A DNA stretch of 64,000 nt from Amycolatopsis keratiniphila subsp. keratiniphila (GCF_001620365.2 NZ_LQMT02000025.1:35594-99593), one strand, 5' to 3'; positions 17,013 to 24,873 are shown, counted from the first letter of the stretch. Translations and numbers: made by a program. The notes: a model not told the origin generated them from the sequence alone.

Positions 17013-17318
17013 CTAACTCAAACGATTTCGGCGCAAGAAGCCTGGTAGACCGCGTTTTCGCGGTTTCGCGCCCGCCTCGACGGCTTCGGCGAGCACGGTC
17101 GCCGCGCCCCGGATGTCGACAAGGCGGTCCAGCTCGTCGAGGTCGAGGTCGACACCGAACTCCACCTCGACGGTCGCCAGGAGCCGGACGCGGCGCCGGG
17201 AGTCGACACCCATCTCGGCGAAGGGCGTGTTCTCGTCGATGGTCTCCGGATCGACGTCGAAGGTCTCGCAGACGAGGGCCTTGATCTCGTCGACGTACTC
17301 GCTCCCGTCAGCTGCCAT
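17013..17318 (-). CDS. Acyl carrier protein
   Basis: A 101-residue stand-alone carrier protein. The phosphopantetheine attachment serine is in MGVDSRRRVRLL, in the usual place after FDVDPETIDENTPFAE. A basic tail (KPRKRGLPGFLRRNR) is unusual for a carrier protein and could bind a membrane or acidic partner. It lies directly downstream of the FAAL gene. The ATG at 17318 overlaps the FAAL stop by 11 bases; an upstream ATG at 17336 has a better ribosome binding site and cannot be excluded. It most likely receives the acyl group activated by the FAAL. Confidence 0.85.
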   Translation of the reverse strand: MAADGSEYVDEIKALVCETFDVDPETIDENTPFAEMGVDSRRRVRLLATVEVEFGVDLDLDELDRLVDIRGAATVLAEAVEAGAKPRKRGLPGFLRRNRLS

Positions 17319-19011
17319 GGGGGGATTCTGTCCCATCCGCCGTCCAGTACCGCGTTCTGGCCGCGGAACGCGCGACCTTGCCGCTGGAGGTCCGCGGCAG
17401 GCCGCCGGGTTTCACCAGGAAGAAGGCGCGGAGGCGCACGTCGTGCCGCTCGGCGACGGCACGGGTGGCGGCCCGCTCGATCTCGGATTCGTCGAAGTCG
17501 GGGGCCTTCCGGGCGCGCTCGGCGACCACGACGACACCCTCGCCTTCGTCACCGTCGACCGAGAACGCGGCGACCCGTTCGGGACCGAGGAGCGGATGCG
17601 CGGCGGCGACTGTCTCCTCGATGTCGTGGGGGCTGTGGTTACGGCCGTCGATGATGATCAGATCCTTGATGCGGCCGGTCACCGACAGCCTGCCGTCGCG
17701 GATCGCGCCAAGGTCGCCGGTGCGGAGCCAGCCGCCCTCGCCGTCGAGTTCGGCGTCGAACACCTCGGCGGTCAGGTCCGGACGCCGCCAGTACCCGGCC
17801 GCCACGTTGGGCCCCTTGACCCAGATCTCGCCCACTTCGCCTTTAGCGGGCAAAACGCGATCCGCGTCGCCTTTAGCGGGCAAAACGCGATCCGGCGTGG
17901 GGACGACGCGGACCCGCTGCCCCCTGGGCCGGCCGATCTCGACGACCTCCCGGCCGTCCACTTCGGCCACCACGGGGCCGTCGGAATCGCCGCTGGCGAC
18001 GTACACCGTGGCCTCGGCCAGACCGTAGGACGGCCGGAACGCGCCACGCGGGAAGCCGTGGGGTTCGTATGCGGCGAGGAACTCCCGGACGGTCGCCGCC
18101 CGGACCGGTTCACTGCCGCTGAGCGCGATCGACACCGTCGAGAGGTCGTACTCGGCGCGCTTCGCCTCCGGCACGGCCTCGGTCACCAGGTCGTACGCGA
18201 AGTTCGGGGCCGCCGTGAGCGTGTTCGGATACGACGACATCAGCAGCAGCCAGCGCTCCGGCCGCCGGATGAACTCCAGCGGCGCGATGAACACCGTCCG
18301 GCCGCCGGAATGCATCGTCCCCGCGAGCAGTTGCGCCAGCCCCATGTCGTGGAAGAAGGGGATCCAGCCGACGCACGTGGTGCGCTCGTCGACGTCGTAG
18401 GCGTCGCAGATCTGCCAGCAAGCGGCCGACAAGGCCCGATGCGTGACGATCACGCCGGCCGGTGATCGCGTCGTGCCGGAGGTGTACTGCAGGTAGGCCG
18501 GGTCTTCGGGGGAAACCGGCGACGGCAGCGACCGGTCCGCCGGATCCGCCGGCAGGGTGTCGACGGCGATGATCTCGCGGGGCGCCGGAACCGGCTCGGC
18601 TTCGGCGAACTCCGTCAGCCGCCCGACCAACGCTTCCGACGTGAGCCAGATGTCGGCGTCGCAGTCGTTGAGGACCCCGACCAGCCGCTCGCGGTGAGCG
18701 CGGACGTCCGGAGCGGACAGTGGCACCGCGACGGCCCCGGCGTACAACGCGCCGAAGAAAGCGACGACGTAAGAGAGGTCCTGCCGCGCCGTGATCGCCA
18801 CGCGGTCTCCCGGCCGGATGACCTCACGCAGCTTCGCCGCGACCGCTCGGACGTGGACGAGCAGCTCCGCCCAGGTCAGCGTGTTCTCGACGGGCTCATG
18901 CCGGTTCGAGCAATCGAGGTGCGTGTACGCCGGGCGCTCGACGTCGGCGCGTTCGAGCAGCCGCCGCACGAGCGGGGTCCGCAGAACTTCTTCGGGCACT
19001 TCTGAGCGCAC
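17308..19011 (-). CDS. Fatty acyl-AMP ligase (FAAL)
   Basis: A 567-residue FadD32-type adenylating enzyme that activates a fatty acid as acyl-AMP and hands it to an acyl carrier protein rather than to CoA. YLQYTSGTTRSPAGV is the P-loop, GWIPFFHDMGLAQ and TLTAAPNFAYDL are FAAL signatures, and RPSYGLAEATVY, GWLRTGDLG and GRIKDLIIIDGRNHSPHDIE follow in order. The C-terminal lysine is in PRTSSGKVARS. I prefer GTG 19011, preceded by GGAGG at eight bases, over the ATGs at 19035-19044. In front of GEIWVKG the protein has the decapeptide GDADRVLPAK duplicated by two tandem family A copies. It is coupled to the carrier protein gene and divergent from a P450 gene. Confidence 0.88.
   Translation of the reverse strand: MRSEVPEEVLRTPLVRRLLERADVERPAYTHLDCSNRHEPVENTLTWAELLVHVRAVAAKLREVIRPGDRVAITARQDLSYVVAFFGALYAGAVAVPLSAPDVRAHRERLVGVLNDCDADIWLTSEALVGRLTEFAEAEPVPAPREIIAVDTLPADPADRSLPSPVSPEDPAYLQYTSGTTRSPAGVIVTHRALSAACWQICDAYDVDERTTCVGWIPFFHDMGLAQLLAGTMHSGGRTVFIAPLEFIRRPERWLLLMSSYPNTLTAAPNFAYDLVTEAVPEAKRAEYDLSTVSIALSGSEPVRAATVREFLAAYEPHGFPRGAFRPSYGLAEATVYVASGDSDGPVVAEVDGREVVEIGRPRGQRVRVVPTPDRVLPAKGDADRVLPAKGEVGEIWVKGPNVAAGYWRRPDLTAEVFDAELDGEGGWLRTGDLGAIRDGRLSVTGRIKDLIIIDGRNHSPHDIEETVAAAHPLLGPERVAAFSVDGDEGEGVVVVAERARKAPDFDESEIERAATRAVAERHDVRLRAFFLVKPGGLPRTSSGKVARSAARTRYWTADGTESPHGS
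17837..17894. repeat. Tandem family A copies inside the FAAL gene
   Basis: Two identical 28 bp copies sit exactly 30 bp apart (17837 and 17867), so the duplication keeps the frame. Read on the minus strand each gives DADRVLPAKG. In this frame the usual TTTAG core would create a TAG stop; both copies carry TTTTG instead, which encodes leucine. Confidence 0.85.
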
Positions 19012-19050
19012 TGGCACATCCTCCGGACGCGGCATGGGCATCATACGAAT

Positions 19051-19983
19051 GTGGACGACTTCTTCGTGCTGGACGATCCCGCGGATCGCATCAAGGCCCT
19101 GCGCGACCGCGAACTCAGCTCGAACCCGGGCGGCGCCGCGGCCGAGACCCCGAATCTCCTGCTGATGGACGGCGCGGACCACCGGCGGCTGCGCGCGGTC
19201 GTCAAGGAGGTCATCGCCCTGGTGGAGCCGCTTCCGGACGCCGTGCTCGCCGACCTCCGGATCGCGTTTAGCCCGCTAAAGTCGCTCCGGCGGTTCGATC
19301 TGGTGGCCGATTTCGCCAGGCCCGCGGCGGCCAGGGTGACGGAGGCCGTGCTCGGCACGGTCGAGCCACTCGGCGAGAAGCTCCTGACGAACCTTTCGGA
19401 GACCGCCGCGAACCTCGACGTCTGGTCGGGCGGGCCCGCCAGAGCCGACACCGCCGCGCTGAGGGTCGCGATGTTCTTCCTCAAGGCGACGGCCGTCGAA
19501 GGCGGCGGGCTGGCGCTGCTCCGCGAAGCGCATGAAGCGGGCCGGATCACCGAAGACGAGCTGATGATCACGCCGGTCATGCTCGCCCACGCGGCGTACG
19601 AGAACTCCATGAACTTCCTCGCCCTCGCCGGCCTCGAACTCCTACGCCGCCCCGACGTTCTCGACGACGTACGCGGCCTGATCCACGAAATCGCCCCGAC
19701 CCGCTTCGCCGCCCGCCGCGTGACCACACCGTTCTCCTTGGCGGGCAAGGACTTCACGACCGGGGACAAACTGGCCATCCCGCTGGGTCCCGACGCCGAA
19801 CTCGCCTTCGGCCTCGGCCGGCACACCTGTCCCGGCTCGCGGGTCGCGGTCGCCGAGGGTGAAGTCGCGCTTCGCGCCCTCGCCGAGATCCTGACTCCCG
19901 ACCACGTCGCCGAAGACGTGCGATACAAGACGCACGCCGTCTTCCACGGCGTCGAGCGGGCCGTCGTGGCGCTGCGAACCTGA
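19051..19983 (+). CDS. Short, divergent cytochrome P450
   Basis: A 310-residue P450-like protein, against about 400 for typical bacterial P450s. The haem-binding loop FGLGRHTCPGSR is intact, with the cysteine ligand. The I-helix region is HAAYENSMNF rather than the usual AGxxT. The K-helix ExxR is not recognisable (IHEIAPTRF). The N-terminal part before the C helix is shortened. A family A palindrome is read in frame as RIAFSPLKSL. The gene starts with GTG 39 bp from the FAAL start on the opposite strand, and may act on the FAAL/ACP acyl product. It could be a specialised P450 or one losing function. Confidence 0.75.
   Translation: MDDFFVLDDPADRIKALRDRELSSNPGGAAAETPNLLLMDGADHRRLRAVVKEVIALVEPLPDAVLADLRIAFSPLKSLRRFDLVADFARPAAARVTEAVLGTVEPLGEKLLTNLSETAANLDVWSGGPARADTAALRVAMFFLKATAVEGGGLALLREAHEAGRITEDELMITPVMLAHAAYENSMNFLALAGLELLRRPDVLDDVRGLIHEIAPTRFAARRVTTPFSLAGKDFTTGDKLAIPLGPDAELAFGLGRHTCPGSRVAVAEGEVALRALAEILTPDHVAEDVRYKTHAVFHGVERAVVALRT
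19257..19290. repeat. Family A palindrome inside the P450 gene
   Basis: An in-frame copy read on the plus strand as IAFSPLKS, identical over 26 bp to the copy in alr. It lies between the segment VLADL and the conserved RFDLVADFA. Confidence 0.85.
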
Positions 19984-19987
19984 CCGC

Positions 19988-20467
19988 TCAGGTCGCCAGC
20001 CAGTCGGTGTTGGCGAAATCGTCGTCGTCACCCCGCGCGGCCGCCGCCCGCCGGTGCCGCCCGGCCGGACGCTCCTCCGGCGCGGGTGCCGGTGGCGGCG
20101 GAGGAGGTGCCGGCGCCGGAGGAGCAGGCGGCCGGTACGCGACCGGCGGCTCCTCGGCCGTCCGATACCCGGCCCGACGCTCGTTCTCGGCCTCGTCCTC
20201 CTCGAACCCGAAGTCGCCGTCGTCCTCGACCTTCTCGCTCAGCGTCGACTCGGTCGCCCAGCCACCCGCGGCCTTGGCCTTACGGTTGCGCTCCTGCAGC
20301 CGGACGATGACGCCGCCCTGGATCTTCGACTGCTTGTCGAACTTCTCCTTGGCCTCGGCGAGTGCCTCCTCACGACGTTTGTCGAGCAGGGCCATCCTGG
20401 CGGAGTTCTCACTCTCCAGATTCGCCAATCTGCTCTTCATCGCGGCAAGCGCGTCCTCGGAACCCAC
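19988..20467 (-). CDS. Cassette B third gene: coiled-coil/proline-rich protein
   Basis: A 159-residue paralogue of the protein at 13601-14137. Residues about 1-70 form a charged helix rich in Glu, Lys and Arg, followed by AGGW. A Pro/Ala-rich disordered stretch (about 108-132) and RHRRAAAARGDDDDFANTDWLAT close the chain. The tail DDDDF-AN-x2-W matches cassette A. GTG start at 20467; the gap to the upstream gene is 29 bp, the same as in cassette A. Function unknown; probably an accessory or co-secreted protein of the cassette. Confidence 0.75.
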   Translation of the reverse strand: MGSEDALAAMKSRLANLESENSARMALLDKRREEALAEAKEKFDKQSKIQGGVIVRLQERNRKAKAAGGWATESTLSEKVEDDGDFGFEEDEAENERRAGYRTAEEPPVAYRPPAPPAPAPPPPPPAPAPEERPAGRHRRAAAARGDDDDFANTDWLAT

Positions 20468-20496
20468 GGTCAGTCCTCCCTCGCTGATACCGGCCG

Positions 20497-22995
20497 CTAG
20501 CGGAACCCGATGACACCGTCGTCGTCGAGGGAACCGCTGATCCGGCTGCTCGACGTCGCAGTGTCGAAGAGGCCGCCGTCGACGCGGTAACCACTCGAGG
20601 AACGCTGCTGGTCCTCGCCACCGCTGCCGCCCGCGCCGGCACCACCCATCATGCCGCCGCCCATCATGCCCATTCCACCGCTCATGGCGGCGGCCTGGTC
20701 GCCACCTCCGCCGGGCGCTGAGCCGAGCCCCGACGTCGAGGAGGTGGACGCGCCGCCGCCGGCACCCGCCGGATCGGAGATCTCGCCGAGTCCACCGTCG
20801 TCACCCAAGGGGTTACTCAGAGACTGCGGCGACGTCGACTCCGAGGCCGGTGTGGTCTGCTCGGTGGCGGCCGCTGGGACTTCGACCGCGCCGGAAGCCG
20901 GAACGTCGTGTGTTCGCGCGGGCTGGGCGTCCCCCTGCGACGCAGGTTCCGGAGCGGCCTGTGCCGTCGCGTGATCCCTCGCCGCCGATTCCACGGGCTG
21001 GCCGGAAACGGGCTCGGCGGCGTGCCTGCCGCCCGGCACAGCGGCGTCCGGACGAGCCTCGGCGGCGCCACCACCGGCTCCTGCGGCCGTCTTGGCCGCT
21101 GGATTCTCTTCACCAAGGGTGTACGTCGTCGGCTTGCCGCTGCCGTCGTCGACCGTCACCCGGGTGGGCCCGTCCGGACCGTCCGGCCGCTCCGCGGTGA
21201 TCTTGAGGGCACCGTCCTCGATGTGGATCTTGCCGTCCGGGCCGGGCTTGAACGCCTGGTCTTCCACACGCGGAGCGTCCGGTCGCTGTGCGGTGTCACG
21301 ATGGATCGCGCCGCCCGCCGCCGGGTCGCCGCCGGGTCCGCGGTTCGGAGTGTCGTCCGCCAAGGGCCGCGGGTCGCCGAAGTCGAGCTTGTACTCCTTC
21401 TGCTGCCCCGAACCGTCGTCGACCGAGATCCCCATCTTGCCGTCCTTGCCGGGCTCGGCCATGGAGATCTTGTGATCGCCCTGCTCGACGGTGACGGATT
21501 CCGGGCCGTCCGGTTTGACCGCCTCTCCGGTGCGCGGATCGATCGGGTACGCCTCGCCGGTCTCCGGATCGACTTCGAGCGGCTTCTCCGTGACGGGGTT
21601 GATGTTCGGGTCCGGAGGGCTCGGCGGCGCCGGCGGGGCGGGAGGTTTCGCGTCGCCGATCGGCGTGGTGTTGCCGCCGCCACCGCTTCCGGGTCCTGAG
21701 CCAGGGCCGCCGGTGTGCCCGCCGCCGTTCTCCTGGCCGCCACCGGTCTTGAACCCATCGCCTGAGGTCCCGGCGGCCGCGTCGAGATTGACGAACGGGT
21801 TCTCCTCGAGCTGGCTGAAGAAATCGGTCAGCCCTTGCCAAGCCCCGGCCACCGCGGTGTGCGTGTTGGCACACATGGTCCGGAAGTCGTTCAGGTACTT
21901 CGAGTAGAACGGATTGAAGGTTCCCGACAGGTAGTTTTTGACCTGTCCGATGATGTGCTGGATCGTGTCGTCGTCGAGGTCGCAGTCTTCGTCGTTGATC
22001 ATGTCGCGCGACTGCTGGTCGAGGAACTTCGAGCAGTGCTTGAAGTCGTCCTGGCTGGCGTTGTCGCCGAGCTCCGCGATGCGGATGATCCGATCCAGAT
22101 CCTGCGCGGTCACCTCACCGAGCCGGTCGCACGACGCCTTGATCATCCAGTCGGCTTTGTCGCGGCAGAACTTCGCGACCGATCCGGCCGCCGTCATCAT
22201 CGCGACGGCCGCGTGCTCCGCGCCGTCGGCGACGACCTTCGTCTTGGCCTCGTAGTTCTGCTGATAGGTCCGCGCCTGGTCGGCGGCGGCCCCCTCCCAG
22301 CCTCCGAGGTTCTTGTTCATCTCCCCGGACACGTCAGCGGACGAGGTGGCGACCGCTTCCTTCAGCTTCGTGAACTCGTCGGCACCGGCCGCGAATTTCC
22401 CGAACGGGATCTTCCGTTGTTGGTCGTACAACTCACGCAGCTGGTTGATGTCGGCAGGCGCGCCGGAATGCACCGCCGCGACCGAACGGTTGTAGAGCGG
22501 GACGAAGATCTCGATGTTCCGGAACGACGCTTTGCCGAAGTCCAGGATCTGATCCGAGGTCTCCGCGGCGGGATTGGTGGCGGTCGCCTTGGAGGCCATC
22601 TGATCGAGGCCCGCCCTGGCGTCGGCGTTGGCCTTTTGGTTCGCCTGGCGTTCTTCTTCGGCGAACTTGTCGACATAGCCCTTGGCGTTGCCGTACGCGA
22701 CCTGAACGCTTTCTTCCAGGCTGTTGATCACCTGGACGTCGGACAGCATCCCGCCCCAGAAGTTGTTCCCGTTGAGATCGCCTTCGCTGATCTTCATCTG
22801 CGCCTTTACGGCGTCACGGAAACCGTTCTTGTCCTCGTCGCTGGCGAAGCCGACCTCATCGGGGTCTTCGTCTTCGATGTAGTCGATGTACTGGAGAGCG
22901 AGATCACGCCGGACGTCCCACGGGATCCGCTCGTCGTTGATGATCTGCTCGACCTCTGCCCGGGTCGGGAGGTCGTCCTCTTCCTTGGCGGTCAC
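20497..22995 (-). CDS. Cassette B large WxG-domain protein
   Basis: An 832-residue paralogue of the cassette A large protein. The order is the same: a helical N-terminal region with a WxG turn (LGGWEGAAADQ, W near residue 233), conserved cysteines, a Gly/Pro linker and NPVTEKPLEVDPETGEAYP. Asp/Gly repeats follow (GPDGKIHIEDGALKITAE, TRVTVDDGSGKPTTYTL), then an Ala/Gly/Ser/Met-rich region and the ending YRVDGGLFDTA with RISGSLDDDG. No Sec signal or known enzyme motif is visible. The GTG start overlaps the small upstream gene by four bases. I expect it to be exported or surface-displayed by a type VII system encoded elsewhere. Confidence 0.8.
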   Translation of the reverse strand: MTAKEEDDLPTRAEVEQIINDERIPWDVRRDLALQYIDYIEDEDPDEVGFASDEDKNGFRDAVKAQMKISEGDLNGNNFWGGMLSDVQVINSLEESVQVAYGNAKGYVDKFAEEERQANQKANADARAGLDQMASKATATNPAAETSDQILDFGKASFRNIEIFVPLYNRSVAAVHSGAPADINQLRELYDQQRKIPFGKFAAGADEFTKLKEAVATSSADVSGEMNKNLGGWEGAAADQARTYQQNYEAKTKVVADGAEHAAVAMMTAAGSVAKFCRDKADWMIKASCDRLGEVTAQDLDRIIRIAELGDNASQDDFKHCSKFLDQQSRDMINDEDCDLDDDTIQHIIGQVKNYLSGTFNPFYSKYLNDFRTMCANTHTAVAGAWQGLTDFFSQLEENPFVNLDAAAGTSGDGFKTGGGQENGGGHTGGPGSGPGSGGGGNTTPIGDAKPPAPPAPPSPPDPNINPVTEKPLEVDPETGEAYPIDPRTGEAVKPDGPESVTVEQGDHKISMAEPGKDGKMGISVDDGSGQQKEYKLDFGDPRPLADDTPNRGPGGDPAAGGAIHRDTAQRPDAPRVEDQAFKPGPDGKIHIEDGALKITAERPDGPDGPTRVTVDDGSGKPTTYTLGEENPAAKTAAGAGGGAAEARPDAAVPGGRHAAEPVSGQPVESAARDHATAQAAPEPASQGDAQPARTHDVPASGAVEVPAAATEQTTPASESTSPQSLSNPLGDDGGLGEISDPAGAGGGASTSSTSGLGSAPGGGGDQAAAMSGGMGMMGGGMMGGAGAGGSGGEDQQRSSSGYRVDGGLFDTATSSSRISGSLDDDGVIGFR

Positions 22996-23303
22996 CGGCC
23001 GCTCGCTTTCACGGCCTGGCTCGTGTCGGCCTCGTTGGTCTCGTACTTGCCACCCGAGGCGGTCAGCTTCTGCGCGAACAGGTCAGCGGCCTTGAGATAG
23101 CTGTCGGCCATGTTCGCCAGCCGCGTGACGGCGGGCCGGTACGGACCGTAGCTGTCCTGGTGTCCCTGTCCGAAGTCCATCGCGATCAGCTGGATGTCCT
23201 TGACCGCGGCCAATGGCTGTTCCAAAGCGTGCTTCGGAATGTCGCTCAGTGCCTTGGCCGCCTGCGTCAACGCCTGCGGATCGACCTTGTGGCCGCCGGC
23301 CAT
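22992..23303 (-). CDS. Cassette B small EspC/WXG100-like secreted protein
   Basis: A 103-residue helical-hairpin protein, counterpart of the 104-residue protein of cassette A. The turn is GQGHQDSYGPY, and after helix two comes YETNE, which fits the type VII YxxxD/E secretion signal. The start has HKVDPQAL, as in EspC/DUF2580 proteins. Its stop overlaps the start of the large protein gene (GTGA). Sequence identity to the cassette A small protein is low, so the two cassettes have diverged for a long time. Confidence 0.78.
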   Translation of the reverse strand: MAGGHKVDPQALTQAAKALSDIPKHALEQPLAAVKDIQLIAMDFGQGHQDSYGPYRPAVTRLANMADSYLKAADLFAQKLTASGGKYETNEADTSQAVKASGR

Positions 23304-23377
23304 GTCTCCCCCCTCACCCTGGGCAACGATCTGCGTCGGAGATCAGACGTGGCCCAAGCCCTCCCGGTGCCGTTCCT

Positions 23378-23410
23378 TGCACACGGAATGTACCGGGCCG
23401 GTAACCGCAG
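23378..23410. promoter_or_regulatory. Upstream element shared by both type VII cassettes (cassette B)
   Basis: Plus-strand TGCACACGGAATGTACC followed by GGCCGGT and CCGCAG, matching 16958-16995 upstream of cassette A at nearly every position of its left half. It is 75 bp from the cassette B start, in the 137 bp gap before glmM. Confidence 0.6.
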
Positions 23411-23440
23411 CGCAGCGACTTGGGGAGAACGTGAGAGGGC

Positions 23441-24775
23441 TTACGAGGCTGAGGAGACGACTCCCGCGAGCCTGTCCGCGGCCGCCTGCGCGGTGTCGTG
23501 TGCCGGGGCCTCGACCATGACGCGGACCAGCTGCTCGGTGCCCGAGGGGCGCAGCAGGACCCGGCCTTCTTCGCCGAGCTCGGCTTCGACGGCGCCGACG
23601 GCGTCACGGACCGCGGCCGAGACGGCGACCGCCGCCTTGTCCGCGACCGGGACGTTCACCAGCACCTGCGGCAGGCGGTTCATGACGGCGGCGAGGTCGG
23701 CGAGCGACTTGCCGGTGGACGCCATGCGGCTCATCACCCGCAACGCGGTGAGGAGGCCGTCGCCGGTGGTCGCGTAGGCGGGAAGGACGACGTGGCCCGA
23801 CTGCTCGCCGCCGAGCGCGAACCCGCTCGCGCGGAGCTCTTCGAGGACGTAGCGGTCGCCGACGGCGGTGGTGACGAGGTCGATGCCGTGGGCACGCATC
23901 GCCAGGTGCAGGCCGAGGTTGCTCATCACGGTCGCGACCAGGGTGTTCTTGGTCAGCTCGCCGGTCTCGGCGAGCGCGAGCGCGAGGACGGCCATGATCT
24001 GGTCGCCGTCGACGAGTTCACCCGAGGCGTCGACCGCGACGCAGCGGTCGGCGTCACCGTCGTGCGCGATCCCGAGGTCGGCGCCGTGCTCGACGACGGC
24101 CGCGCGCAACGCGTCCGGGTGATTCGACCCACAGTGTTCGTTGATGTTCACGCCGTCCGGGTCTGCGTGGATCGCGATGACCTCGGCGCCGGCCTTGCGG
24201 TAGACGTCGGGGGCGGCGAACGAGGACGCGCCGTTGGCGCAGTCGACGACGACGCGCAGGCCTTCGAGCGAGTGCGGGGTGGCCGACAGCAGGTGCTGGA
24301 CGTAGCGGTCACCCGCGTCGGGGACGTCCTTCACCCGGCCGACGCCGATGCCGGTCGGACGGGTGACGGGGGCGGCGAGACCGGCTTCGATCTCGTCTTC
24401 GATCCCGTCGGGAAGTTTGTGGCCGCCCGCCGCGAAGAGCTTGATGCCGTTGTCGGGCATGGGGTTGTGGGAGGCGGAGATCATCACGCCGAGGTCCGCT
24501 TCGAGCGCGCCGACCAGATACGCGACGGCGGGCGTCGGGAGGACGCCGAGGCGGAGCACGTCGGCGCCGGCGGACGTGAGGCCCGCCACGACGGCGGCCT
24601 CGAGCATCTCGCCGCTGGCGCGCGGGTCACGGCCGACGACCGCGACCGGGCGGTGCGAACGGTCGTGGGCGGCGAGGACGCGGGCGGCGCTGGCGGCGAG
24701 AGAGAGCGCCAGCTCCGGGGTCAGCTCCTCGTTGGCGAGGCCACGTACGCCGTCGGTACCGAATAGACGAGCCAT
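23441..24775 (-). CDS. glmM: Phosphoglucosamine mutase
   Basis: GlmM converts glucosamine-6-phosphate to glucosamine-1-phosphate for UDP-GlcNAc. The 444-residue protein begins MARLFGTDGVRG; the phosphoserine is S102 in ISASHNPMPDNG, the metal loop is HDGDADRC, GGEQSGH is the sugar loop and RPSGTEQLVRVM the phosphate-binding end. The ATG at 24775 has GGAGG at the right spacing. It is the upstream end of the cluster that elsewhere runs glmM-glmS-nnrD-alr-tsaE; here the type VII/FAAL block separates it from glmS. Confidence 0.96.
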   Translation of the reverse strand: MARLFGTDGVRGLANEELTPELALSLAASAARVLAAHDRSHRPVAVVGRDPRASGEMLEAAVVAGLTSAGADVLRLGVLPTPAVAYLVGALEADLGVMISASHNPMPDNGIKLFAAGGHKLPDGIEDEIEAGLAAPVTRPTGIGVGRVKDVPDAGDRYVQHLLSATPHSLEGLRVVVDCANGASSFAAPDVYRKAGAEVIAIHADPDGVNINEHCGSNHPDALRAAVVEHGADLGIAHDGDADRCVAVDASGELVDGDQIMAVLALALAETGELTKNTLVATVMSNLGLHLAMRAHGIDLVTTAVGDRYVLEELRASGFALGGEQSGHVVLPAYATTGDGLLTALRVMSRMASTGKSLADLAAVMNRLPQVLVNVPVADKAAVAVSAAVRDAVGAVEAELGEEGRVLLRPSGTEQLVRVMVEAPAHDTAQAAADRLAGVVSSAS

Positions 24776-24846
24776 CTGTCGACCTCCTTGAAAAACCACC
24801 ACGACAACCTAGCCAGTGCCCCTGCGCCCCCTCCCGCACCCCCGGT

Positions 24847-24873
24847 TCGCCTTTAGCGGGCTAAACGCGACGC
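24847..24873. repeat. Family A palindrome
   Basis: An intergenic copy (TCGCCTTTAGCGGGCTAAACGC) between the divergent glmM and membrane-protein starts. Confidence 0.85.

Noticed and set aside
19051..19983. P450 gene as a pseudogene
   Set aside because: The frame is complete, the haem loop is intact and the family A insertion keeps the frame; loss of function is possible but not shown.
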